A DNA stretch of 64,000 bases, taken from contig CAZKRM010000001.1 in NCBI GenBank assembly GCA_964555285.1, positions 1-64,000 of the forward strand, in the 5' to 3' direction. Made by a program: the position numbers and the translations under genes. The notes below the pieces were generated by a model. That model had not been told where the DNA came from. It searched no databases and saw only the letters and a program-made list of their open reading frames with translations. This stretch comes from JBBIQV01 sp964555285. GTDB lineage: Bacteria > Nitrospirota > Nitrospiria > Nitrospirales > Nitrospiraceae. Below, in pieces: positions 1-7,531 of the stretch. The stretch's first letter is position 1. Each line of letters opens with the position of its first letter.

Positions 1-328
1 GTATCCCACCGAGACGGACGGCAAGGTCAACCTGAACACGGCGGATCCGATCGTCATCCAGACACTCGACCCGCGCATCACGCCGTCCATGGCGATGGAG
101 ATCGTGCAAGGACGGCCCTACAAAACGACGCAGGACTTGGACACGGTGAGCAGCTTCGAGCCGATCGCCAAGGAGCTGCGCGTGACGCAGGCCTACGATG
201 TGAAGAGCAACTGTTTCTCGGCCCGCATGACCATCACGGTCAACGAAGTGGTCCGCTCATCCGCCGCCGTCCTCCGGCGGGACGAGGCGAGGGGCGACAG
301 CGTCGTCCTCTATCTGCGCACGCTGTAG
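1..328 (+). CDS. gspK: type II secretion pseudopilin GspK, C-terminal fragment
   Basis: The frame is open from base 2 with no start in the window, so the gene begins upstream. The visible part opens with a GKVNLNTAD segment, the helix-hairpin-helix-like signature of the GspK family, followed by the short alpha/beta tail and a TAG stop. GspK is the minor pseudopilin that caps the type II secretion pseudopilus together with GspI and GspJ at the inner membrane. Only about the last 108 residues are seen, so the prepilin peptide cannot be checked. The following two genes are convergent, making this the likely end of a secretion operon. Confidence 0.85.
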   Translation, partial: YPTETDGKVNLNTADPIVIQTLDPRITPSMAMEIVQGRPYKTTQDLDTVSSFEPIAKELRVTQAYDVKSNCFSARMTITVNEVVRSSAAVLRRDEARGDSVVLYLRTL

Positions 329-336
329 GAGGATGC

Positions 337-585
337 CTAGGCGACCTTGAGTTCTTTGACAGGAATCTGGAGCATTTGCTCAGCCTTCTCCGGAGAGTGA
401 GCGACTTTTTCCATTTCTTTGATCACCTCGGATTTGAAGTACTGTTCGCCACACACCTGGCAAACTCCAGTCGGGACATTTCGGATCACCACCAACAGCG
501 AATCCCCCCATCGGTAATCAACGGTTACCCGCTGTTCGACAACCTCTCCACCGCAAAAGTGGCACTGGTGATAGATTCTTGGCAT
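337..585 (-). CDS. YgiT-type zinc-finger protein (MqsA N-domain-like antitoxin)
   Basis: This 82-residue protein carries two CxxC pairs (CHFCGGE near residue 8 and CQVCGEQ near residue 47) with the spacing of YgiT/MqsA-type zinc fingers. It has no C-terminal helix-turn-helix, unlike full-length MqsA. The ATG at 585 is chosen because a strong AAGGAGGT lies just upstream; an upstream in-frame start would run into the neighbouring gene. It lies 4 nt downstream of the DUF4258 gene and probably forms a toxin-antitoxin-like pair with it. That role is inferred from family pairing and is not shown by the sequence. Confidence 0.75.
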   Translation of the reverse strand: MPRIYHQCHFCGGEVVEQRVTVDYRWGDSLLVVIRNVPTGVCQVCGEQYFKSEVIKEMEKVAHSPEKAEQMLQIPVKELKVA

Positions 586-589
586 GCCG

Positions 590-1012
590 TTACCTCCTTC
601 TTCGGCGATACGAATCAGTCCAGTAGTCCGGCCGCTTGGAAGGATCATACACGGTGATAAGGAACAGTTCATCGGGAGCATACTTCAGCGCACAGACAGC
701 ATGGATCGGCCTGTTGCCCGAGAACCCCAAAACAAGGCAGCTCGGTCCACGAGGATCGTCCGGGTAATCCTCGATGACTTCGCAGTGCCTCAAGGCCTCT
801 TCAAGTTCCGAGGTGAAGATCATATCCGCTTCTCGTTCGCGCTCGGCATGCTTCGAGAATACGTATGTGCCTCCTTCGACTAGCTGACGGATCGTGTTTG
901 CGTTGATACCCACACTCTGATGCACTCCCCCGTTCGCGATGCTTCGACAGCTCTCCGCCACCAAGACAGTGGTCCGGTTTATACTGCGGGCCAGGGTTTG
1001 GAGCAAGTGCAA
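590..1012 (-). CDS. DUF4258 domain protein, putative toxin of a toxin-antitoxin pair
   Basis: The protein contains the DUF4258 pattern: an F-S-x-H-A-x-x-R segment, acidic helix, a central I-x-x-Y strand and a C-terminal T-V-Y-x-P-x-x-x-x-W end. DUF4258 proteins often sit directly before a YgiT-type zinc finger, as here, and are thought to be RNase-like toxins. The start is uncertain: the longest frame begins at a TTG at 1012, while a GTG nearer the domain would give a protein of roughly 105 residues. The ribosome binding site of the zinc-finger gene lies at the very end of this gene, suggesting translational coupling. Confidence 0.6.
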   Translation of the reverse strand: MHLLQTLARSINRTTVLVAESCRSIANGGVHQSVGINANTIRQLVEGGTYVFSKHAEREREADMIFTSELEEALRHCEVIEDYPDDPRGPSCLVLGFSGNRPIHAVCALKYAPDELFLITVYDPSKRPDYWTDSYRRRRR

Positions 1013-1041
1013 AGTGAGCGGGAACTCAGGCCGCCCCCAAA

Positions 1042-1096
1042 TTTAACCTCGCCGTAACACTGCCGTCACCGGCACGACACACCCCTGCCCTATCCT
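1042..1096 (+). promoter_or_regulatory. Pho-box-like promoter of the porin gene
   Basis: Three heptamers, TTTAACC (1042), CGTAACA (1053) and CGTCACC (1064), repeat at an exact 11-bp period. A TATCCT hexamer at 1091-1096 could be the -10. PhoB/PhoP sites are tandem repeats with an 11-bp period. The pstS promoter in this window has the same three-step pattern and the same 20-nt distance to its -10, which makes this a convincing pair. Confidence 0.75.
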
Positions 1097-1193
1097 CCCT
1101 GACAGAACACTATGACGCGAGGCTGAACGACTCATTGTAATTGTATGAGGGCTCGCGAACTCTCAACGTTCATTCCGACAGAAGGAGGAAGCG

Positions 1194-2681
1194 GTGCTGA
1201 CGACAAAGACCATGTGGACTCAGACTTTCCGGCGATGGGTGTTGACGGTGGCCACGATGTTCCTTGTCCTGCCGACACTACGACTGCAGGCGCAAGAGCC
1301 TGCGGGCTCAGCGACGCCGGTTTCTGGGCCGGCGGTTCCAACCGCTGGGCCGCAGCCGGTCGCCGGCCCCGGCACGCAGCGGACGATGGTCTCCCCAGCG
1401 CAGCCTAGCCCGCTCGAAGATATCTTGTTGGAGAAGGGCGTGCTCACCACGGATGACTGGATTCGGATCAAGGCGCAGGAGGAGAAGAAAGCGGAAGAGG
1501 CGAGCGCAGAGGTCGGCATGATCAGTAGCCCCCGCTGGTACGAGCGGATTCGGATGAGCGGCTACATTCAGAACCGGTACGCCCTAGTCGGTAATCCGAT
1601 GATGGACATCCCGCTGGGAGACAAGGTTGCCATAAGCGATCCGAACACCTTCTACATCCGGCGGATCCGGGTGGTCTTCCAGGGCCAGATCTCGGATCGC
1701 CTCGCCTTCTACTTTCAACCAGCGTTCGAGGGCACTGGGCAGAATCTGGTCAACAATGAAATTGTGGACGCCTTCGCGGATTTTTTCATCACGAAAGACA
1801 AGGAGCACCGGATTCGCTTCGGGCAGCACCGAGCCCCGAACGCCTTCGACACCTACCGGTCGAGCAGCAACCGCCAGGAACTGGACCGGCACGAGTCGAT
1901 CCAGAGCGGCGCGCCTGGCGAGCGCGACCTGGGAATCGCCTATTACTGGAGCCCGAAGATTTCACAGCAGCGCTATGCTGAACTAGCCACGTATCACAAC
2001 GGTCCAGGCGATTACGGCGATTTCGGAATCATGGTCTGGAATGGGCAAGGGAGGAACAAGCCGGAGTTGAATTACGACAAGCACGTCGGTCTCCGTCTGG
2101 CCCACCCCTTCGAGTTGCCGGATGGCCGGCTCCTCGAGGCGGGCATGTTCGCCTACCGAGGACAGTTCGTGGTGGACCCCGGTTCAGTGGCGAAGTGTCC
2201 CATCGCCGAGCACCAGCAGGATGGCAAGAAGACGGGCTGCCAAACGCGGGATGAACGGCTGACCTGGTATGTCTGGACGCCGCCGCAACCTTGGGGTGTA
2301 CTGACGGAGTATACGGTCGGTCGGGGCCCGAAGCGGGACGCGCAGGGATTCATCCGTGAAAGTCACTTGTACGGCGGCTACATACAGCCCTACTACACCT
2401 ACCGCTACTCGGACGTCGGCATGCTCACCGGGTACTTCCGGTGGGGCGAATACTATGGCGGAACCAAGTCCATTCATGGGGTGGATGGCCGCTCAAAGAC
2501 CATCAATGTGGGTCTCGTCTGGGAGCCGGATACCCACTGGAGATTCGTCGCAGAGTGGATGTACAAAGATGGATTACACTCCTCCCTCATCAGCCCCAAC
2601 GTGCCGCTGACGAGTTCCGCCCCCCAATCCGAACTCAACGCAAACCTCTTCCGGCTCCAAGCCCAGTGGTTCTTCAACTAA
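1194..2681 (+). CDS. phosphate-selective porin O/P family outer-membrane porin
   Basis: The 495-residue product has a signal peptide (basic start, hydrophobic stretch, likely cleavage after LQAQ near residue 34), a proline/glycine-rich linker, a short charged coiled-coil segment (about residues 80-105) and then a beta-barrel domain rich in alternating aromatic strands, ending in a C-terminal WFFN. This is the OprO/OprP (PF07396) layout, a trimeric outer-membrane channel often selective for phosphate or pyrophosphate. The GTG start at 1194 follows GAAGGAGGAA at ideal distance. Pho-box repeats upstream support a phosphate-starvation role. Actual ion selectivity cannot be read from the sequence. 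Confidence 0.88.
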   Translation: MLTTKTMWTQTFRRWVLTVATMFLVLPTLRLQAQEPAGSATPVSGPAVPTAGPQPVAGPGTQRTMVSPAQPSPLEDILLEKGVLTTDDWIRIKAQEEKKAEEASAEVGMISSPRWYERIRMSGYIQNRYALVGNPMMDIPLGDKVAISDPNTFYIRRIRVVFQGQISDRLAFYFQPAFEGTGQNLVNNEIVDAFADFFITKDKEHRIRFGQHRAPNAFDTYRSSSNRQELDRHESIQSGAPGERDLGIAYYWSPKISQQRYAELATYHNGPGDYGDFGIMVWNGQGRNKPELNYDKHVGLRLAHPFELPDGRLLEAGMFAYRGQFVVDPGSVAKCPIAEHQQDGKKTGCQTRDERLTWYVWTPPQPWGVLTEYTVGRGPKRDAQGFIRESHLYGGYIQPYYTYRYSDVGMLTGYFRWGEYYGGTKSIHGVDGRSKTINVGLVWEPDTHWRFVAEWMYKDGLHSSLISPNVPLTSSAPQSELNANLFRLQAQWFFN

Positions 2682-2715
2682 GGGTCAGACCCCCTTCCGT
2701 CCGGGGTCTGACCCT
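2681..2715. repeat. 13-bp perfect hairpin (GGGTCAGACCCC type)
   Basis: AGGGTCAGACCCC (2681-2693) and its exact complement (2703-2715) enclose a 9-nt loop directly at the porin stop codon; the last A of TAA is part of the stem. No T-run follows, so it is more REP-like than a classic intrinsic terminator, though it may act as one between the convergent genes. Confidence 0.7.
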
Positions 2716-2730
2716 GTCCGGAAACACTTT

Positions 2731-3414
2731 TCAGGGAGAAGCCGCGGGGCTACGTAGGAGAGCTGAGTCTATGATGACCACCTTGCCGGGATCGGGAAAG
2801 TGCCACTGCCACTGGCCCTTGACCGGATGGACCTCCGCTTCTTGCGGAACGAAGGAGACGGAATAGCCGGCTCTTCTCAGGGGCAGCAGCGGGTCATCCA
2901 CAGGATCGATCTCATAGGCCGGAATCCCTAGACTCATCGCGTCAGACGGCAATTGTCGGTGATTCGCCAGGATCACATAGAGATATTTCTCCCGCATGAA
3001 CAGCCCGCCCGTAGTGTACGCCATCCCGGTCGAGCCATTGGAAAACCGCCGGTAAAAGGACACTATTTCGCCGGGCTTCGCCTCTGCTAATGCCTTGACG
3101 AGCTGGGGGGCCAGTGCCCACACTTCTTCCGCAGTGAACGCCGACCCGGCCTCTGCCTCGCCCGCAATCAACCGATGGACGGCCTGGCGGTCCTTCTGGA
3201 CCCGGATTCCTGACAGGATGCGGGCCATCTGCTCGCGAGTCAGGGTGGCCGGGTGGCTGTGTCCGGTGCCGGCCTGTGGGTCTGCCTGCAATGTAATGAC
3301 GGTCCTGCTGTCCTGATACATCGGACGCGGCGGCGGCTCGCTGATGCATGCTGCGAGGCTTCCGACGGCGCACAACAGAACGCCGGCGGCTAATCGCGTT
3401 GTCTTCATCCTCAT
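2731..3414 (-). CDS. predicted outer-membrane lipoprotein, function unknown
   Basis: A 227-residue protein begins with MRMKTTRLAAG, a hydrophobic segment and the lipobox LAAC (Cys about residue 22), so it is predicted to be lipidated after signal peptidase II cleavage. The mature part has no recognised catalytic motif; it contains alternating charged helices and a central segment rich in Tyr and Gly. The ATG at 3414 is preferred because GAGGAG lies 6 nt upstream. It sits between the porin and pstS, downstream of the pstS terminator, and points the same way as pstS. A role in phosphate uptake is possible from context only. Confidence 0.65.
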   Translation of the reverse strand: MRMKTTRLAAGVLLCAVGSLAACISEPPPRPMYQDSRTVITLQADPQAGTGHSHPATLTREQMARILSGIRVQKDRQAVHRLIAGEAEAGSAFTAEEVWALAPQLVKALAEAKPGEIVSFYRRFSNGSTGMAYTTGGLFMREKYLYVILANHRQLPSDAMSLGIPAYEIDPVDDPLLPLRRAGYSVSFVPQEAEVHPVKGQWQWHFPDPGKVVIIDSALLRSPAASP

Positions 3415-3482
3415 GGATCGCTCCTCGTGTAAGGTTCCGTACTGTACACAACCCCGGCCAAGCCGTGCATCCTCTCGCGGCA

Positions 3483-3523
3483 CAAAAAAAAGAGGAGCGC
3501 GTCCGCTGTACCGGACGCGCTCC
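3483..3523 (-). terminator. rho-independent terminator of pstS
   Basis: On the minus strand a 12-bp perfect stem (GGAGCGCGTCCG at 3512-3523 read in reverse, loop of 6 nt, complement at 3494-3505) is followed after two bases by a run of eight Ts. It lies 21 nt past the pstS stop codon. Confidence 0.92.
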
Positions 3524-3544
3524 CACCAACAGACGAGCAGCAGC

Positions 3545-4621
3545 TCAGCGCTTAGCCGCTGATAAGCTCGCCGTCACCGATCCGCCGCTCAGCACATCCA
3601 TGTTTTTCGCCGCCATCGCGCTGGTGAGCGGGAAGAATCCCGCACGGGCCACAGTATCCTGCCCTTCCCGGCTGTTCACGAATTTCAGGAACTCCACGAT
3701 GGCTGGATCCACCTTGTCCTTTACAGCCTTCGCCACGTACAGGTAAAGCGATCGGCCCAAGGGATAGGTACCGTCAGCGACTGCTTCCTGGCTCGGTGCG
3801 ACATACGGCCGGCCGGCCTGTTCGGCGACCGGTACCGCTCGCACCAGGGAAGTCTGGTAGCCGGTGCCTGCATACCCGATCCCGAGGGGGTCTCGGGCGA
3901 TCGCCAGAATTTCGGAGGCCGTCCCCGGCTGCTCATGGATGTTCTCTTTGAGCACCCCGCCCTGCAAGACCGCCTGGATGAAGAACTCACGCGTGCCGGA
4001 TTTCTCGTTGCGTCCATAGAGATGAATGGCCTGTTTGTCCCACCCGGCTTTGACTCCGACCTGGCCCCACGTGGCAATGTCTTCAGAGTATCCACGCTTG
4101 CGCGCGCTCCCGAACATTGCATCGACCTGCTCCAGCGTCAGTCCCTGAACGGGGTTCTCCGCATTCACATAGATGGTCACCGCGTCCATTGCGATGGGAA
4201 ACCCCAGCGGCTCGTACCCGTGATGCGAGGCGAAGGCCCGCACTTCCTGGTCGGTCAGCGCGCGAGAGGAGGCCAACACGGTTGCGGTACTCGCGCCCTC
4301 ATGACCTTCGCGGGCCTTGTCGCCGCGCCGTTGCAGCGAGAGGCCGAGGGCGAACTCCCTGATCCCCTCCGTCGAACCGTGGCCTTCAATCTCGAATCTA
4401 ACGCCGGGATGCTGACGCATAAACTCCGCCGCCAGTTTGGTAACCATGGGCCGCATGGTTTCCGATCCCGCGATCGTGACTTGCCCCTTGATCTCGGTAG
4501 CCGGCTCCTCTGCGCCGACCCCGCTTGACCAGACGACAGCGGCCATCAGCATGCCCGCGATGGTGGCGATCCGATACATCGGCCTAGCCTTCCCCTGTCC
4601 TGCATTGAATGTGTTCGCCAC
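3545..4621 (-). CDS. pstS: periplasmic phosphate-binding protein PstS
   Basis: The 358-residue protein has a signal peptide (MYRIATIAGMLMAAVV, ending near GVGAEE) and the PstS-type phosphate-binding pattern GSETMRPM near residue 53, followed by GHGSTEGIREF, and later a GRNEKSGTREFF segment, all typical of the phosphate ABC transporter substrate-binding family. The GTG at 4621 has GGGGAGG upstream; an internal ATG just before MYRIAT is an alternative. No pstC, pstA, pstB or phoU is adjacent, so the rest of the transporter must lie elsewhere. The upstream Pho-box repeats predict induction by phosphate starvation. Confidence 0.92.
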   Translation of the reverse strand: MANTFNAGQGKARPMYRIATIAGMLMAAVVWSSGVGAEEPATEIKGQVTIAGSETMRPMVTKLAAEFMRQHPGVRFEIEGHGSTEGIREFALGLSLQRRGDKAREGHEGASTATVLASSRALTDQEVRAFASHHGYEPLGFPIAMDAVTIYVNAENPVQGLTLEQVDAMFGSARKRGYSEDIATWGQVGVKAGWDKQAIHLYGRNEKSGTREFFIQAVLQGGVLKENIHEQPGTASEILAIARDPLGIGYAGTGYQTSLVRAVPVAEQAGRPYVAPSQEAVADGTYPLGRSLYLYVAKAVKDKVDPAIVEFLKFVNSREGQDTVARAGFFPLTSAMAAKNMDVLSGGSVTASLSAAKR

Positions 4622-4718
4622 TGGTACCTCCCCTGTGTGGGTTTGAGTAGTTCTCTTTGTTTCCTGTGCAGTCTGCGGGTCCTCGTTCTGTGAGCAGTCC
4701 TTTCATTCTGCCGGAGCT

Positions 4719-4773
4719 AGTATCGTCCTGCAACGTTTCCGGTCCATGACGCGATTGTTACAACCATGTTAAA
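4719..4773 (-). promoter_or_regulatory. Pho-box-like promoter of pstS
   Basis: On the minus strand TTTAACA (4773-4767), TGTAACA (4762-4756) and CGTCATG (4751-4745) repeat every 11 bp, and GATACT (4724-4719) follows after 20 nt. This is the same geometry and nearly the same heptamer series as upstream of the porin gene. Confidence 0.78.
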
Positions 4774-4965
4774 TTTTCGTTTGCGAGCGGTTTAAGATCA
4801 GGCGATGGCACGCACAGCCGCAAAGTTCTCTCGCCCTTCTTTCAGGCGGTTGCGACAGGGCCACGCTGAAGCGTATAGTCGCGGCGACGAGACGGCCACG
4901 CCGCCTTGTCGCCGAAAGGACTCCGGCCATTCCGACGATCACCCCCTTTGAACGAGGAGGTTCCC

Positions 4966-5658
4966 ATGGGTCGCTCCGCTGCGCTTCCTGTCAGTCTCAG
5001 CCTTAACCTGATCTTTATCACACTGATTCTCGCCGGGTGGGTCGCCCCGAACGTCCAGACGACCTTCAACCCCGATGTCGATGTGCCGACGATTGCCAAG
5101 ACCGCGCGCATCCATCCGTTGGCCTCGGTCAGCGGCTCCGTCACCATCGGAGAGCATATCTTCGTCGCTCCCGGCGCATCCGTGCGAGGAGACGAGGGGC
5201 AGAATATTTACGTCGGCGATGAAAGTAACGTGCAGGACGGCGTCGTGATTCACGGACTGGAAACATTCGAGGGCGGCCACGAGTTGGTGGAGAACGAGGT
5301 CGAAGTCAACGGGAAGAAATACTCGGTCTACATCGGCAAGCGCGTCTCGCTCGCACACCAATCGCAGGTGCACGGGCCGGCTAGAGTCGGCGACGACACC
5401 TTTGTCGGCATGCAGGCCCTGGTGTTCAGAACCGAGCTGGGCGATCATGTCGTGGTCGAACCGGGCGCGAAGTTGATCGGGGTAAAAGTCGCGCCAGGGC
5501 GGTACGTGCCGGCTCTCTCGATCATCACCAAGCAGGAACAGGCCGATGCGCTGCCCCGGATTACCGAGGACTATGTCTATCGGAAGCTCAATGAAGGAGT
5601 AGTGCGGGTCAACGTGCAACTCGCCGATGCCGGCCAACCGCAACCGATCATCAAGTAG
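4966..5658 (+). CDS. cam: gamma-class carbonic anhydrase (Cam type), exported
   Basis: The 230-residue protein has an N-terminal signal peptide or anchor (LPVSLSLNLIFITLILAGW) and a left-handed beta-helix of hexapeptide repeats. Zinc ligands typical of Cam are visible as the His in DGVVIHGLETF and the two His in VSLAHQSQVHGPARVG. The long acidic loop between them (GGHELVENEVEVNGKKY) is present, which marks the active archaeal-like Cam group rather than the loop-less CamH group. It would interconvert CO2 and bicarbonate, presumably in the periplasm, which would suit an autotroph. The ATG at 4966 follows ACGAGGAGGTTCCC. Confidence 0.88.
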   Translation: MGRSAALPVSLSLNLIFITLILAGWVAPNVQTTFNPDVDVPTIAKTARIHPLASVSGSVTIGEHIFVAPGASVRGDEGQNIYVGDESNVQDGVVIHGLETFEGGHELVENEVEVNGKKYSVYIGKRVSLAHQSQVHGPARVGDDTFVGMQALVFRTELGDHVVVEPGAKLIGVKVAPGRYVPALSIITKQEQADALPRITEDYVYRKLNEGVVRVNVQLADAGQPQPIIK

Positions 5659-5661
5659 CTA

Positions 5662-5895
5662 CTATTCTTCCTTCAGCACCCAGCCCATCTTCTGCACGCA
5701 ACGCTCCGTAGCTTGCAGCACCAGGAGCTGGAGACCTTGCTGGAGCTTGGGGTCCCGCAACGCGTCGTTATTGCACTTGTTGTAATCGGTGGCGAAGGCG
5801 TCTTGAGATTTGGTCGGGTGGACCCACGTGCCGGTGTTGCACGCGGTGAGGAGCAGACCCGTGGAGAGCGCGAGCAATGGGAGGAACTTGGGCAT
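5662..5895 (-). CDS. small lipoprotein, function unknown
   Basis: The 77-residue product starts with a signal peptide ending in the lipobox LTAC (Cys 19) and has a short mature part with two further cysteines (YNKCNN and ERCVQKMGW) that could form a disulfide. The terminal CVQKMGW pattern is common in small cell-envelope lipoproteins of proteobacteria and Nitrospira. It is convergent with the carbonic anhydrase gene, with 3 nt between the stops. No function can be assigned. Confidence 0.6.
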   Translation of the reverse strand: MPKFLPLLALSTGLLLTACNTGTWVHPTKSQDAFATDYNKCNNDALRDPKLQQGLQLLVLQATERCVQKMGWVLKEE

Positions 5896-5945
5896 CGGGC
5901 ACCTCGTGGTTCGAATGGAATCAGACCGTGCACGAAGATGAAGCT

Positions 5946-6175
5946 CCCCGCAGCAGCCTACTCCGCCGAAGTAGTCACTTCGGCTACGAAGGCCGGAAGC
6001 TGCGGGGTATCCTGCGAAATTCTCCGACCCGTCGGCCAGAGCCTTTGGGCGGCGTGCCGAAGCCGCTACCCTCCTTCGCCAAGGCTACGGAGGGTTCTCC
6101 TCGCCTTCATCCCCGCAGCAGCCTACTCCGCCGAAGCAGCCGCTTCGGCTGCGAAGGCCGGAAGCTACGGGGTAT
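5946..6175. repeat. duplicated 65-bp palindromic repeat in an intergenic spacer
   Basis: Two near-identical 65-bp copies lie at 5946-6010 and 6111-6175. Each starts CCCCGCAGCAGCCTACTCCG and ends in a complementary GCTGCGGGG-like or GCTACGGGG-like arm, with an inner CCGAAG/CTTCGG stem. A related fragment sits between them (about 6076-6100). The 352-bp spacer 5896-6247 holds nothing else that I can recognise. Confidence 0.8.
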
Positions 6176-6247
6176 TCGGCGAAGGAGAATAAACCGCGCC
6201 TGCGGAGCACGTCAAGACCGAGGGCGGGAATCGCGAGGGAGTGCGAC

Positions 6248-7159
6248 TCAGGTGAGCGGCACGGTGAGAGTCACCTCATTGCCACGCTCGTTGTAGGCGA
6301 TATCGGGAAAGAAGGAGCGCGCGAGGAACAGGCCGCGTCCGCTGCCGTCGCCCGTGGAACAGGCTTCGAGGTGGGCGCCGGTCCTCGCTTTCCAGTTGAA
6401 TCCCTTCCCCTCGTCCGCGATCCGGTACTGCAGCACCTCTTGCGTCTTGTTGTAGATCGCGCGAATGGTGACGCGACGGTTCTTGAAGCGGGCTTCCTGC
6501 CGGCGCCGGCGGATCAGCTCGTCGTAGCGGTCCTTCGCGACGGCTTCCAGCTTGTCGTGGTAGCGGAGCTCGAGGCTGCCGTGCTCGACCGCGTTCATCA
6601 CCAGCTCCTGGAGGGCTGCGCGGAGATGGAGCTGACGGGCTTCGGGCAAGCCCATCGCGGTCCCTTGAATCAGCCAGGACACGGTACTGTCCACATGGGA
6701 CGGGTCCAACCCCATGACGAGACGATATTCCAGTTGCTCGATACCCGGCGCATCCTCCACGGTGGTGGGGAGCGATTGGATCGCCCGCTGCAGGACGTGC
6801 GCGAGTTCTTCTTCATGGACCGGCTGCTGCACGTAATCGAGCGCGCCGGCACGCAAGCCTTCGACAACGGACTCCACCTGTCCCGCCTCGGTCAGGATGA
6901 CCACAGGACAAGTCGGGCGACGTTCGCGCACCATCCGCACCAGCGCGAGTCCTTCTTTGCCGGGCGGAAACAGATCGGTGAGGACGATGTCGGGCCGCGC
7001 CATCTCGAACGTCGTCGAGCCGACGGCGGGGTCCGAAGCGGAGATCACCGAGAACCCCTGTGCCTGAGTCTGTGCGAGGACGGAGGCGTGCGTGTCCTGG
7101 TTTCCGGCCACGACGAGAAGCGTGCGTGCCTGCGTGCGGGATCCGGCTGCGGCGATCAT
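6248..7159 (-). CDS. degenerate receiver domain fused to an RsbW-type HATPase
   Basis: The 303-residue protein has an N-terminal receiver fold (about residues 15-135) and a C-terminal GHKL ATPase of the anti-sigma (RsbW/SpoIIAB) type (about 165-303). The N box (QELVMNAVEHGS), G1 (ADEGKGF) and G2 (GDGSGRGLFLA) are visible. The receiver keeps the aspartate in LTDLFPPGKEG, but the acidic pair is replaced (AGNQD) and the conserved lysine is Gln in YVQQPV, so normal phosphorylation is doubtful. The ATG at 7159 overlaps the Hpt stop (ATGA). With the PP2C and STAS genes upstream it forms a partner-switching cascade. Confidence 0.85.
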   Translation of the reverse strand: MIAAAGSRTQARTLLVVAGNQDTHASVLAQTQAQGFSVISASDPAVGSTTFEMARPDIVLTDLFPPGKEGLALVRMVRERRPTCPVVILTEAGQVESVVEGLRAGALDYVQQPVHEEELAHVLQRAIQSLPTTVEDAPGIEQLEYRLVMGLDPSHVDSTVSWLIQGTAMGLPEARQLHLRAALQELVMNAVEHGSLELRYHDKLEAVAKDRYDELIRRRRQEARFKNRRVTIRAIYNKTQEVLQYRIADEGKGFNWKARTGAHLEACSTGDGSGRGLFLARSFFPDIAYNERGNEVTLTVPLT

Positions 7160-7515
7160 GACGGCACCCCCGCGGCCACGACTTGCCGGAACGCGGCGTG
7201 CAGTTCGGCCAATTCTTTTTCCACGGTCGTGCAGACCGGCGCAGCCCCTGCCAGGTCGCCCTGCCGGCCCAGTTCTTCCAGCCGCTTGGTGGTCTCGTAG
7301 AGGCGTGGCGCGCAAAATTGCAGGACGGACCCTTTGAGCTTGTGCGCGGCCGCCGTCAACCCGGCGCTATCGTGACACGCCAGCGCCGTGCGGATCGCGG
7401 CCAACTCTTTGGGGCTTTCTTGCAGAAACAATTCCACCAGGGTCAGAAACAGTTCCTGGTCGCCTTCGACACGCGCCAAGGCGTCCTCCAGATGAAACAC
7501 AGCGGCTGTACTCAT
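7156..7515 (-). CDS. histidine phosphotransfer (Hpt) protein
   Basis: This 119-residue all-helical protein carries the Hpt active-site motif AHKLKGSVLQF with the phosphorylatable His near residue 58. It is a stand-alone phosphotransfer protein that would shuttle phosphate between a hybrid kinase and a receiver. Its neighbours carry receiver domains (REC-PP2C upstream, REC-HATPase downstream), so it may charge the PP2C receiver. It overlaps the next gene by 4 nt and lies 16 nt after the PP2C gene, consistent with one operon. Confidence 0.85.
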   Translation of the reverse strand: MSTAAVFHLEDALARVEGDQELFLTLVELFLQESPKELAAIRTALACHDSAGLTAAAHKLKGSVLQFCAPRLYETTKRLEELGRQGDLAGAAPVCTTVEKELAELHAAFRQVVAAGVPS

Positions 7516-7531
7516 CGCGCACCCCTTTCCT

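Noticed and set aside
1194..1300. MshEN-like motif in the porin N-terminal region (LEDILLEKGVLTTDDW)
   Set aside because: It follows a signal peptide and would be periplasmic, has one copy only, and such segments are usual in OprO/P-type porins.
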